Translations under genes and position numbers: made by a program
Assembly (NCBI GenBank): GCA_964452045.1
Contig: CAYVKM010000075.1
Location: 1 to 18,627 of the forward strand
Reading direction: 5' to 3'
Length of the DNA stretch: 18,627 bases
From: CAYVKM01 sp964452045
GTDB taxonomy: Bacteria; Calditrichota; Calditrichia; RBG-13-44-9
Part shown: in pieces, positions 1-7,566 of the stretch
How positions within the stretch are numbered: the stretch's first letter is position 1
Layout of the letters: every line of letters starts with the position of its first letter
The notes under the pieces: model-generated
What the model was told of the DNA's origin: nothing
Seen by the model: only the letters and a program-made list of their open reading frames with translations
Database searches by the model: none

Positions 1-47
1 CCGTGATGGGCATAGAAAATCATATTGTTCAGCTTAATTTTACCCAT
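1..47 (-). CDS. folB: FolB dihydroneopterin aldolase, N-terminal fragment
   Basis: Only the first 15 codons lie in the window, reading MGKIKLNNMIFYAHH; the next codon begins GG, so glycine follows. That pattern (K-I-x-L-N-N-M-x-F-Y-x-x-H-G) is the characteristic N-terminus of dihydroneopterin aldolase, which converts 7,8-dihydroneopterin to 6-hydroxymethyl-dihydropterin in folate synthesis. The ATG (complement of 45-47) lies inside the last codons of purF and the two genes overlap by 8 bp in different frames, which suggests translational coupling. The rest of the gene is beyond the left edge. The call rests on about 15 residues, so it is good but not certain; it fits the purine/folate connection of its neighbour. 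Confidence 0.72.
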   Translation of the reverse strand, partial: MGKIKLNNMIFYAHH

Positions 48-1455
48 ATTGTTTTATTTCCTCGGGAATTGATTCAATCACGGGGATCTTTGGGATGGGA
101 TATTTACCGTCGAAACAGGCATAACAGAAATTCCGGGATTGTTTGACGCACTCTTTCAGATCCTCAATATCAAGATACTTTAAGGAATTGACTTCCACAT
201 AATCCTCTATCTCTTCCAGGCTCATATTATTGGCAATTAGTTCTTCCCGTCGGGGGGTATCGATACCGTAGTAACAGGAATGTTTCACCGGGGGCGATCC
301 GATCCGCAGATGGACATCCCGGGCACCGGCGCCCCGGATCATCCGGATAATTTTCCGGATGGTTGTTCCCCGGACAATGGAGTCGTCCACCACCACCACA
401 CTTTTATCGGTAAAGAAGTCCTTCAACGGGTTGAATTTCTGCCGGACCGATTCGTCACGCAAGTACTGGTCCGGGCGGATAAAGGTTCTTCCCACATAGT
501 GATTTCGGATCAGGCCGAAATCGAAGGGAATCCGTTTGGCTTTGGCATAACCCAACGAGATAAAATTTGCTGAATCCGGCACCGGGATCACCACGTCGGC
601 GTCAAAGTCATCATAGGACGCCAGTTTGGCGCCAATTTTTTGCCGGACGTCATAGACGTATTCGTTATATTGAGAACTATCCGGCCTGGCAAAATAGATC
701 AGTTCGAAAACACATTGGCGCAGGGGTTTTGTTTCATCCGAAAACAGATTTTCCGGTTTCGGGGAAGAGATCATTTTTTCCTGGGTAATCTGGATAATTT
801 CTCCCGGCTCCACTTCCCGCATGTTCACCGGTCTCAGGATGTCCATAGCACAGGTTTCTGAGGCCACGGCTACATCACCATTTACTTCCCCGATAAACAG
901 GGGCCGGAAACCGTACTCATCCCGGAATACATACAGTGAGCCAGGGGTAAGAAAGATCGAGGAATAGGCACCTTTCACCCGCTGCATCAGCAAGCGGATG
1001 GCATCCGGAATGGATAAGCCCAGTTTTTCGTGATGATAAACCAGGAATCGGCCGATGAGCTCGCCATCGTTATTGGAAGATAAATGAACGCCATGGTTTC
1101 GCAGCCACAGGGCAACTTCGTCATAATTGACTATATCGCCATTACTGGCAACGGCATAGATCGGCCCACTCAGGGTTTCGATAACATAGGGCTGGGCATT
1201 CTGCAGAATGGAACTTCCCCGGGTGGGATAGCGAACCTGGCCCAAAGCAATTCGTCCCGGCAGAGCTTGCAGGACTTCCGGGGTGAAGACCTCCTTCACA
1301 TACCCCATTCTTTTATGTAATTTTATGGTCTTTCCGTTCGACACCGCAATCCCGCAACTTTCCTGTCCCCGGTGCTGTTCGGAATACAAACAGAGCATTA
1401 CCTGTCCGGCAATGTTGGTGTCCGATCTGGAAAAATAACCGGCAACTCCACACAT
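40..1455 (-). CDS. purF: Amidophosphoribosyltransferase, [4Fe-4S]-type PurF
   Basis: Catalyses the first committed step of purine synthesis, moving glutamine amide nitrogen onto PRPP. I start it at the ATG of MCGVAGYF, giving 471 residues. This places the N-terminal nucleophile Cys2 directly after the initiator Met. An open upstream extension of 22 codons is possible but would bury that Cys in a propeptide, and an AGGAAGG sits about 12 bases upstream of the chosen ATG. Domains: Ntn glutamine amidotransferase (about 2-235) with RYPTRG and SNGDI, then a phosphoribosyltransferase domain with the PRPP loop VVVVDDSIVRGTT at 353-365. Cys248, Cys394, Cys444 and Cys447 (CYACF) match the four cluster ligands of the B. 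subtilis-type enzyme, so an oxygen-sensitive Fe-S cluster is expected. The folB start overlaps its stop. Confidence 0.97.
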   Translation of the reverse strand: MCGVAGYFSRSDTNIAGQVMLCLYSEQHRGQESCGIAVSNGKTIKLHKRMGYVKEVFTPEVLQALPGRIALGQVRYPTRGSSILQNAQPYVIETLSGPIYAVASNGDIVNYDEVALWLRNHGVHLSSNNDGELIGRFLVYHHEKLGLSIPDAIRLLMQRVKGAYSSIFLTPGSLYVFRDEYGFRPLFIGEVNGDVAVASETCAMDILRPVNMREVEPGEIIQITQEKMISSPKPENLFSDETKPLRQCVFELIYFARPDSSQYNEYVYDVRQKIGAKLASYDDFDADVVIPVPDSANFISLGYAKAKRIPFDFGLIRNHYVGRTFIRPDQYLRDESVRQKFNPLKDFFTDKSVVVVDDSIVRGTTIRKIIRMIRGAGARDVHLRIGSPPVKHSCYYGIDTPRREELIANNMSLEEIEDYVEVNSLKYLDIEDLKECVKQSRNFCYACFDGKYPIPKIPVIESIPEEIKQYG

Positions 1456-1640
1456 AAAACTTTGCATCCTTCCTGACTGATAACAAGTCGAAAACTTAAC
1501 ATCTAAACCGAAAATAAGCAAGGTGTTTTAAGATCACTAATCACGCGGGTGGATACCGGAATGGGTTCTGGAAACTTCTTATATTACCAGCAAATTTACG
1601 ATGGATAGAATCTTTTAAAAAATTTTTTAAAAACTAAAAA

Positions 1641-1747
1641 CATGTCACCACTACGTGGTTTTGGTTAACAGATCCGACTTGTGTTTTATAAACATGTCAC
1701 CGCTCTGCGGTTTATGATAAATCAGAAAACGTAAACTCCGTCAGGAG
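1641..1747. repeat. Cluster of ATGTC-hairpin intergenic repeats
   Basis: Two direct copies share the lead AAACATGTCACC and then form small hairpins: ACCAC-TAC-GTGGT at 1647-1659 and ACCGC-TCT-GCGGT at 1699-1711. The stems differ at paired positions (A/T versus G/C), so pairing is kept while sequence changes. A third hairpin, CTCC-GTCA-GGAG at 1736-1747, runs into the N gap, and the sequence after the gap resumes with CGGTTTA, as at the end of copy 2. This looks like a REP-like palindromic family that probably caused the assembly break. The rest of the purF-methyltransferase spacer (1456-1640) shows nothing I can name. Confidence 0.6.
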
Positions 1748-1847
1748 NNNNNNNNNNNNNNNNNNNNNNNNNNNNNNNNNNNNNNNNNNNNNNNNNNNNN
1801 NNNNNNNNNNNNNNNNNNNNNNNNNNNNNNNNNNNNNNNNNNNNNNN
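1748..1847. other. Assembly gap (100 N)
   Basis: A run of exactly 100 N, the conventional placeholder for a scaffold gap of unknown size. It interrupts the 3' end of the RNA methyltransferase gene and is bordered on the left by the ATGTC-hairpin repeats, which probably broke the assembly. Any reading frame carried across it is arbitrary. Confidence 0.97.
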
Positions 1848-3133
1848 CGGTTTACAAAGTTTTCCAGGGTTGTCAAATCCGGGATGTTCAGGATATTCTT
1901 CCCGGCAGAGGTGCCGAAGAGCTGGGCGCCTTCGGTGCTGAATTTCGCGGCCTGGGTCATGGGGTGGGCAATGGCCAATCCGCTGGTGAAGGGTTTTGAT
2001 TTGAATGGGAAAGTGGCAATCTCAGGCGTTACGGCAGTTATATTTTTAGTCATATAATATCTATATCTGGCGAACAGTTTCCGGTCGATATCAAAATGCC
2101 GGGAAAGCATATCTAGGTACTTTTTCACCGGGGATTTGGTATCGGGAATAAAATTGAAATTCAGGGCAGGCTTCTCTTTTCGAAAGGATTTTTTCTCCAT
2201 CGATCCGGTTTTTCTGATCCGGGCCACAAAAAATCCCTCGGTCTGATTTTCGAAGGGATAGAGCCGTTTGGCCTGTGCGAGCTGGGGATGGTAACTTTTA
2301 CCTTTAAATTCTGTAATCCCGGGACGGCTGGTCAGGCCCGGCAGGTCAAAGCTTTCCAGCGCCACCGGAAATTCATTCAGAGCGTGATCGACAATTTCCT
2401 CATTTTCTTCCACGGTGAGGGTGCAGGTGGAATAGACCAGTGTACCACCCGGCTTCAATGCTTTTATAGCGCTGGAGATCAAAGCCCGCTGTCCGGAGGC
2501 CAACCGGACGCAGTGATTGGGCGTCCACCAGCTTAAAACCTCCGGAGATTTGTGCAGCGTCCCCAGTCCCGAGCAGGCCGGATCCAGCAGAATTTTATCA
2601 AAGGTTTCAAAATACTGGTTACCAAAGCTCTCGCCGTAATTTTTCACCACTGCGGTGTTGACGATACCCAGCCGCTGCAGATTGTTGATTAATGCCCGCA
2701 GTCTTTTTTGTACAATATCATTGGCCAGGATCATCCCCTGGTTTTCCATCATTACCGCCATCTGGGTGGTTTTGGAACCGGGAGCCGCGGAAACATCCAG
2801 GATAATTTCTCCCGCTTGCGGCCGGAGTACGATGGGTGGCAGCATGGAGGCAATATTCTGCACATAAAAGTGACCCAGAAAGTGGGAAAGACTCTTCCCG
2901 ATGGGATAGGGCTGATAGGTTAGCCGGTAAATATCCTCCAGACCGGGAAAGGGCTCGAGCCTGAAACCCTGTTCCTCCATAAATTCCTTTAATTGGGAAA
3001 TTTTGCCTCTCAGGGTATTAAAGCGGATGGTATGGGGAAGCTGCTCTCCCACGCTGGCAAAAAAAGCCTCCTTTTCGGACCCGAGCAGATGGTCCATTAA
3101 ATCCTGTAGTTCCGGCGATGGTTTATAGGCCAT
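1848..3133 (-). CDS. RsmF/NOL1-NOP2-Sun family rRNA m5C methyltransferase, 3' end lost in gap
   Basis: SAM-dependent RNA cytosine-5 methyltransferase. Visible residues 1-428 show the family motifs in order: SAM loop DVSAAPGSKTT (113-123), motif IV DPACSG (184-189) and motif VI STCTLTVEENEE with catalytic-type Cys237. There is no N-terminal NusB domain, so RsmF/YebU-like fits better than RsmB. A C-terminal RNA-binding region follows residue 300. Two oddities: motif IV reads D-P-A-C where the family normally has D-A-P-C, and the C-terminus falls in the N gap. A frame can be drawn through the gap to a stop at 1712, but its last 11 residues are encoded by the hairpin repeats and are probably not the natural tail. 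It starts 35 bp downstream of the SDR gene, so probably the same transcript. Confidence 0.88.
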
Positions 3134-3168
3134 GGATTGTTTTCCGGAGAAAAACGAGTAATTTAAAC

Positions 3169-3885
3169 TTACAGTTTACCATAAACTTTAAGACTGGTAT
3201 GAGAAAGGGCTTTCACTTCCGGCCGGCAGAGCTCTACCAGTAAATCGGCAATTTCCTTTGGGGTCACCCAGGCGGAGCGATCTGCGTCCGGCATCGCTTT
3301 TCGGTTGGCCGAAGTATCGATGACGCTTGGTAACAGGCAATTGGCGTGGATATCATAGACTTTACCTTCGTTGGCCAAAGTCCGGGTCAGGGCCAAGACC
3401 GCCGCTTTGCTCACCGAATAAGCACCCATTTTTGCCGGAAACTCCTCGGCGTTTTTTGTGGAAACGGTAAAAATTTTACCGCTGCACTGCACCCTCATGA
3501 TCCGGAAGGCTTCCCGGCTGCACAGGAAGGCGCTGTTTAGATTTAAATTCATCATATTATTCCACTTCTCAATAGGCGTATCGGCGATCTCTCCACCCAT
3601 CCAGAAACCGCCCATGATGTGCAGAAACACATCCAGCCTTTTGAAATCTGCTTCAAATTTCCGAAAAAAATCCTTTACCTGGGACTCGACAGTTAAATCG
3701 GCTTCGAAGCCGGCCAGATTTTTGGCATCCGGAACAAATTTTTTCAAATCCTCAAATTTTTGAGTGGTCCGGTAGTTGGTATAAACGGTGGCACCATTCT
3801 TTATAAATTCGGCGATAATTTCCCGGCCCAGGGAGCCGGTACCGCCGGTGATAATAGCATTAAAATTCTTGAGAGCGCTTGCCAT
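3169..3885 (-). CDS. Short-chain dehydrogenase/reductase (classical SDR)
   Basis: A 238-residue soluble oxidoreductase. The N-terminal Rossmann signature TGGTGSLG is at 13-20 and the catalytic YxxxK is Tyr156/Lys160 (YSVSK). A serine-containing strand VST at 141-143 could supply the third catalytic residue, and the NLN segment after WNNMM matches the usual helix-4 Asn region. Length is typical for classical SDRs. The start is well supported by AAAGGAGA six bases upstream of the ATG. The substrate cannot be read from sequence. It is the middle gene of a minus-strand series and lies 35 bp upstream of the RNA methyltransferase, but the pairing does not suggest a pathway. Cofactor preference (NADH or NADPH) is not clear. 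Confidence 0.88.
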   Translation of the reverse strand: MASALKNFNAIITGGTGSLGREIIAEFIKNGATVYTNYRTTQKFEDLKKFVPDAKNLAGFEADLTVESQVKDFFRKFEADFKRLDVFLHIMGGFWMGGEIADTPIEKWNNMMNLNLNSAFLCSREAFRIMRVQCSGKIFTVSTKNAEEFPAKMGAYSVSKAAVLALTRTLANEGKVYDIHANCLLPSVIDTSANRKAMPDADRSAWVTPKEIADLLVELCRPEVKALSHTSLKVYGKL

Positions 3886-4003
3886 TCCAATCTCCTTTAG
3901 GTTGACTTTATGAAGGAAATTTAAGGAATTCTGTTATCCATTCCTATGGATTCATGCAAAAAAACAGGCGAATAATAAAAAGAAAAATGTGAAATTTAAT
4001 GGG

Positions 4004-4756
4004 TTAATACCTGATGGTGGAATTGAGTTCTTCTTCCGGCATCGGTATGACGCTTTCCAGAACGGTTTCCTCAATGGTCTCCACCGGAATCTTAACCCGG
4101 CGCTTGGAGAGTTTCCGGTAAAGCGGGGCGGTGATCAGGGAAAGGAAAAATGCTGCGATAACCCAGTTCGGAATATTCAGCACTGCGCCGAATAATGCCA
4201 GGAAATAGTAACGGGGAATCCGTCCGCCTAACACTGCAGTGGTGTATTTCCACAACGGATATCCACTGGCTACCGAGAGGATCCGTACCGGATAAAAAGG
4301 AACCGGAGAGAGCGCGGCAAACATATTGGTGAAAAACGGGGCCTTATGATAATAATGAACAGTTTTCTGGTAAATGCCGGTATTCTTGATTTTTGACAGC
4401 CGGGTGCGGGAAAACACCGGGGTGAGCACGGCATAATCGATGATGCAGGCAATGATAGTGGGTATCACGGCAGTAATAGTTGTCACCAGTGGGCCAAATA
4501 TTTTCCCGTAATAAATGATAGCCGGTTCGTGGGGGAAAGGAACAAAAGAGTTTGAGGGAATGATGTAGAAAAAGAGGAATACCAGCCCAATAAATTTGGG
4601 ATAGACAAAATAAGTGATAATTCCCATGGCCGTTGCCAGGAGAAGAGAGAGTATAACGAACTGCCATTTTTTGGGGACAGTGGGGATCATACGGAGCAAA
4701 ATAGGAAAAAGATCGGTAATTGTCAATAAATTGAATTTATTTGTAGATTGACCCAC
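4004..4756 (-). CDS. VTT-domain (DedA/SNARE-associated-like) integral membrane protein
   Basis: 250 residues with about five hydrophobic segments. Two short cytosolic-like ends flank a VTT-type core: a PHEPAIIYYGKIFGP stretch near 74-88, an IDYAV segment, and a later GGRIPRYYFLALFG motif that resembles the conserved arginine/proline re-entrant region of DedA-family proteins. These families are linked to lipid scrambling or proton-driven flux, but the role here is unknown. The longest frame starts with GTG at 4754-4756 without a clear ribosome site. An ATG at 4688-4690 (MIPTVPKKW) is an alternative that would keep all membrane segments. The charged C-terminus (ETIEETVLESVIPMPEEE) is expected to be cytoplasmic. 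It follows dprA by 32 bp and so probably shares its transcript. Confidence 0.75.
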   Translation of the reverse strand: MGQSTNKFNLLTITDLFPILLRMIPTVPKKWQFVILSLLLATAMGIITYFVYPKFIGLVFLFFYIIPSNSFVPFPHEPAIIYYGKIFGPLVTTITAVIPTIIACIIDYAVLTPVFSRTRLSKIKNTGIYQKTVHYYHKAPFFTNMFAALSPVPFYPVRILSVASGYPLWKYTTAVLGGRIPRYYFLALFGAVLNIPNWVIAAFFLSLITAPLYRKLSKRRVKIPVETIEETVLESVIPMPEEELNSTIRY

Positions 4757-4788
4757 TCTAAGGTTTTGTAATAGCGTTGTTTGGGCGG

Positions 4789-5886
4789 TTAAAGTCGGAC
4801 AAACATTTTGCCCACCAGCTGTTGTACGAAACCAAGCAGCTCCAGATTCAGCAGTCCGGCCAGCACTGTGGCGGGGGATTCTTTCAGCTCCATCACCAGC
4901 CGGTCAATATGTTTCGGTTCATTGGAAAGTGCCTGGTAAATATTTTTTTCCAGCGCGCCCAGATGATCCGGCAGTTCCCTGGGCTTTGCTTGGACTTTGC
5001 TCTGTGCCTCGCCAATCTCTTCCAGAATGTCTTCCACCGATTGAACCAGTTTCGCCCCCTGTTTGATCAGCCGGTTGGTCCCCTGGCTTTTGGGACTGTT
5101 AATGTTGCCGGGTATGGCAAAAACTTCCCGGTCCTGATTCAGGGCAAACAGGGCGCTGATCAGTGCGCCGCTCCGGTCGCCGGCTTCGACAACCAGGGTA
5201 CCCAGCGACAAGCCGCTGATAATCCGGTTCCGTTTAGGGAAATTTGCCGCATCCGGGCCCGTCCCGATAAAGTATTCGGAGATGATGGCCCCATGTTGGG
5301 GGATATCCTCAAACAGTTTCTTGTTCTCCGGAGGATAACAGCGATCCACACCGCATCCCAGCACCGCCACGGTTTTTCCGCCGGACTGGATGGCGGTGTG
5401 ATGGGCAATGGAATCCACCCCGCGGGCCAATCCGCTGATGATGCAGATATCCCGGTCCACCAACCCACGGACTATGTCCTGGGCAATTACTCTCCCGTAA
5501 TTGGAGGGCGTCCGGGTGCCGACCACCGAAATGGATTTATCGAACTCGGGAAGGATATCCCCCTTATGAAAAAGGACAACCGGGGGATCGGAAATCCGTT
5601 TCAGAAGTGTGGGATATCTCTTATCCCAGATAGTCGTGTACTGCACCTTATGTTTTTCGATAAGGCTCAATTGATCCCGGGCGGTTTTTTCATCGCCCCC
5701 GCTCTTGATCTGCCCGGCCAGTTTATAATCGATCCCCTCCACCCGGATCAGCTGCTGTACCGGCGCCTTGAGGATTGCTTCCACCGAATCGAACACCTGG
5801 AACAATTTCCGGATCCGGCCCGGTCCGATATTGGGAATGGTGAGTAGATAGAGCAAGTCGTAAAGCTGGGGCGTCCGGTCAGTCAT
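4789..5886 (-). CDS. dprA: DNA processing protein DprA/Smf
   Basis: 365 residues. In transformable bacteria DprA loads RecA on incoming single-stranded DNA and shields it. Order: an N-terminal SAM/HhH-like region (LLTIPNIGPGRIRKLF, 14-29), the extended Rossmann DprA core with SVVGTRTPSNYGR, ISGLARGVDSIAHHTAI and FPKRNRIISGLS, and a C-terminal winged-helix region (after about 300) ending LGFVQQLVGKMFVRL. Length matches family members with both flanking domains. Its first codons overlap the end of obgE by 8 bp in another frame, so translation is probably coupled. With the ComEA-like gene at 12567-13007 it hints at natural transformation capacity, though DprA is also found in non-competent species. 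Confidence 0.95.
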   Translation of the reverse strand: MTDRTPQLYDLLYLLTIPNIGPGRIRKLFQVFDSVEAILKAPVQQLIRVEGIDYKLAGQIKSGGDEKTARDQLSLIEKHKVQYTTIWDKRYPTLLKRISDPPVVLFHKGDILPEFDKSISVVGTRTPSNYGRVIAQDIVRGLVDRDICIISGLARGVDSIAHHTAIQSGGKTVAVLGCGVDRCYPPENKKLFEDIPQHGAIISEYFIGTGPDAANFPKRNRIISGLSLGTLVVEAGDRSGALISALFALNQDREVFAIPGNINSPKSQGTNRLIKQGAKLVQSVEDILEEIGEAQSKVQAKPRELPDHLGALEKNIYQALSNEPKHIDRLVMELKESPATVLAGLLNLELLGFVQQLVGKMFVRL

Positions 5887-6895
5887 TCGATTCCACCCGG
5901 TTTAATTCATTTTCTTTTTCCAGGTCTTCCAGCATTTTCCAGATGGTCCGGTTCAACTGGGTGAGGCCATCTCCGGTAAGGGAAGAGATACCGGTCAATT
6001 CCTCATCAAATTTCTTTTTAAACTTCTTCAGATAGTCCTCCTGCCAGACATCCTTTTTGCTGAAAACAATAATGAACGGTTTCTCCGGAAACCGGGAGCT
6101 GTATTCCTGCAGTTCTCCGGACAATACCTTAAAGACCTTTTTAGGGTCTTCTTCGCTTGGATCGATCAGATACACCAGCAATTTTGTCCGTTCAATATGC
6201 CGGAGGAACTGCAGCCCCAGTCCCTTTCCCTGGGAGGCGCCTTCAATAAGACCGGGGATATCCGCCATCAAAAAACTTTTAAAATCGTCCACTTTCACTA
6301 TGCCCAGATTGGGCTGCAGGGTGGTGAAGGGATAATCGGCAATTTTCGGGCGGGCGGCCGATATTTTGGATAACAGGGTGGATTTTCCGGCATTGGGTTT
6401 TCCCACCAGACCCACATCGGCCAGCAGTTTCAGTTCCAGGATTAGCCAGCGTTCTTCCCCTGGTTCCCCGACTTCCCATTCCCGCGGCGCTTGATGGGTG
6501 GGTGTGGCAAAGCGGGCATTGCCCCGTCCGCCTTTTCCGCCCCGGGCAATGATGAACTCCTCACCGGGATTTACCAGGTCTGCCAGGATGCTTTCATTTT
6601 CTGCATCCTTAACTACCGTACCTGCCGGAATCCGGATAAAGATATCATCAGCATTCCGTCCGTTGCGGTTGCTACCCATTCCGTGCTGGCCATGTCTGGC
6701 AACAAAATGTTTTTTGTATTTATAATCGATCAGGGTATTCATGTGAGGATCTACCTTTAGGATGATATTTCCGCCCCGGCCACCATCTCCGCCATTGGGA
6801 CCACCTTTGTCCACGCTTTTTTCCCGGCGAAAGCTGCAGGCGCCACTGCCACCCTGTCCAGCCTTTACATAAATTTTTGCCCAGTCGATAAACAT
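5879..6895 (-). CDS. obgE: GTPase Obg/CgtA
   Basis: 338 residues, a ribosome-associated GTPase involved in 50S maturation and stress responses. The glycine-rich Obg fold fills about 1-158 (GPNGGDGGRGG at 32-42; GGKGGRGN). The G domain has G1 GKPNAGKST (165-173), switch region TTLQPN, G3 DIPG (212-215) and a G4 written SKKD (279-282) instead of NKxD. An asparagine-to-serine change here is seen in some FCB lineages, so I do not read it as damage. There is no long C-terminal OCT extension. The start matches the usual MFIDWAKIYVKAGQGG opening, although no strong ribosome site is visible. It is the first gene of the minus-strand block, so the block's promoter is expected in 6896-7106. Confidence 0.96.
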   Translation of the reverse strand: MFIDWAKIYVKAGQGGSGACSFRREKSVDKGGPNGGDGGRGGNIILKVDPHMNTLIDYKYKKHFVARHGQHGMGSNRNGRNADDIFIRIPAGTVVKDAENESILADLVNPGEEFIIARGGKGGRGNARFATPTHQAPREWEVGEPGEERWLILELKLLADVGLVGKPNAGKSTLLSKISAARPKIADYPFTTLQPNLGIVKVDDFKSFLMADIPGLIEGASQGKGLGLQFLRHIERTKLLVYLIDPSEEDPKKVFKVLSGELQEYSSRFPEKPFIIVFSKKDVWQEDYLKKFKKKFDEELTGISSLTGDGLTQLNRTIWKMLEDLEKENELNRVESND

Positions 6896-7106
6896 ATTCT
6901 TTTACGCCAAAGTTTAAAAAAGTGTTAAAAATTTTACAGAAAGGGATGGGATGAAGCAAGGGAAAAGATTGTCTGAGGGAATCCCCGCAGGAAAGTGTTA
7001 AAACGGATGATGGTTTTCTTTCTCAGAGATTATTTGTATCTTTGGCTGAAGTGATTGGAATATGTATCCATATTTAGGAAGGTAAAATTTTATTCAGGAA
7101 GTAAAA

Positions 7107-7544
7107 ATGGACAAAGCGCATCAGGATTTTTATCAGAAATTGCGGGTGAAAATAAAAAAGTGGATTGAAACCCGCGATCAGAAAGATCAGCGCTGGGCGG
7201 AATATATCCTGCTGGCGCCGGATATTTTTCATTTGCTGTGCAAGCTGGCCATGGATCCGGATGTGCCGGCATCAAAAAAGGTGAAGCTGGGGGTGGTTAT
7301 CGCCTATTTTGTTTCCCCGCTGGATTTTTTACCGGAAATGATCCTCGGGCCGATAGGATATCTGGACGATATTGCCCTGTCCGCCTTTATATTGAATGAT
7401 ATCATCAACAATACCGATCCCAAGCTGATCACCCGGAACTGGGCCGGTGAGAGGGATATTCTCGATCTGGTGAAGACCATTCTGGTGAATGCCGATAAGA
7501 TGGTGGGAAGCGGATTATGGAAAAAACTGAAGAATAAAATTTAA
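7107..7544 (+). CDS. DUF1232 (YkvA-like) protein
   Basis: 145 residues. The segment KVKLGVVIAYFVSPLDFLPE followed by GYLDDIALSAFIL (about 58-96) is the DUF1232 signature, in which an (I/V)SPxDxxPD-like hairpin and a GYxDD motif cluster near the membrane. The N-terminal part is basic and polar; the C-terminus (KMVGSGLWKKLKNKI) is amphipathic and lysine-rich. Its function is not known in any family member I can name. AGGAAG eight bases before the ATG supports the start. It is divergent from obgE, with a 211-bp spacer (6896-7106) that must hold promoters for both directions; I could not identify clear -35/-10 boxes there. Confidence 0.82.
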   Translation: MDKAHQDFYQKLRVKIKKWIETRDQKDQRWAEYILLAPDIFHLLCKLAMDPDVPASKKVKLGVVIAYFVSPLDFLPEMILGPIGYLDDIALSAFILNDIINNTDPKLITRNWAGERDILDLVKTILVNADKMVGSGLWKKLKNKI

Positions 7545-7566
7545 TATTAGATGATGTAAAAAAAAT

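Noticed and set aside
1522..1640. Possible promoter for purF in the AT-rich spacer
   Set aside because: AT-rich runs are present but no paired -35/-10 or FCB-type -33/-7 boxes at sensible spacing could be defended by eye.
3936..3951. ATCCAT-TCCT-ATGGAT hairpin between the SDR and VTT genes
   Set aside because: Only six AT-rich pairs and no T-run after it in the direction of transcription (minus strand); too weak for a terminator call.
4777..5847. A 356-codon plus-strand open frame opposite dprA
   Set aside because: It is the antisense shadow of a gene with clear DprA motifs. Its translation shows no domain and the long open frame follows from the codon bias of dprA.
6279..6282. G4 motif SKKD in Obg (at 279-282 of the protein) taken as a sign of a damaged GTPase
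   Set aside because: Serine in place of asparagine is found in the G4 of Obg from FCB bacteria, and all other G motifs are intact.
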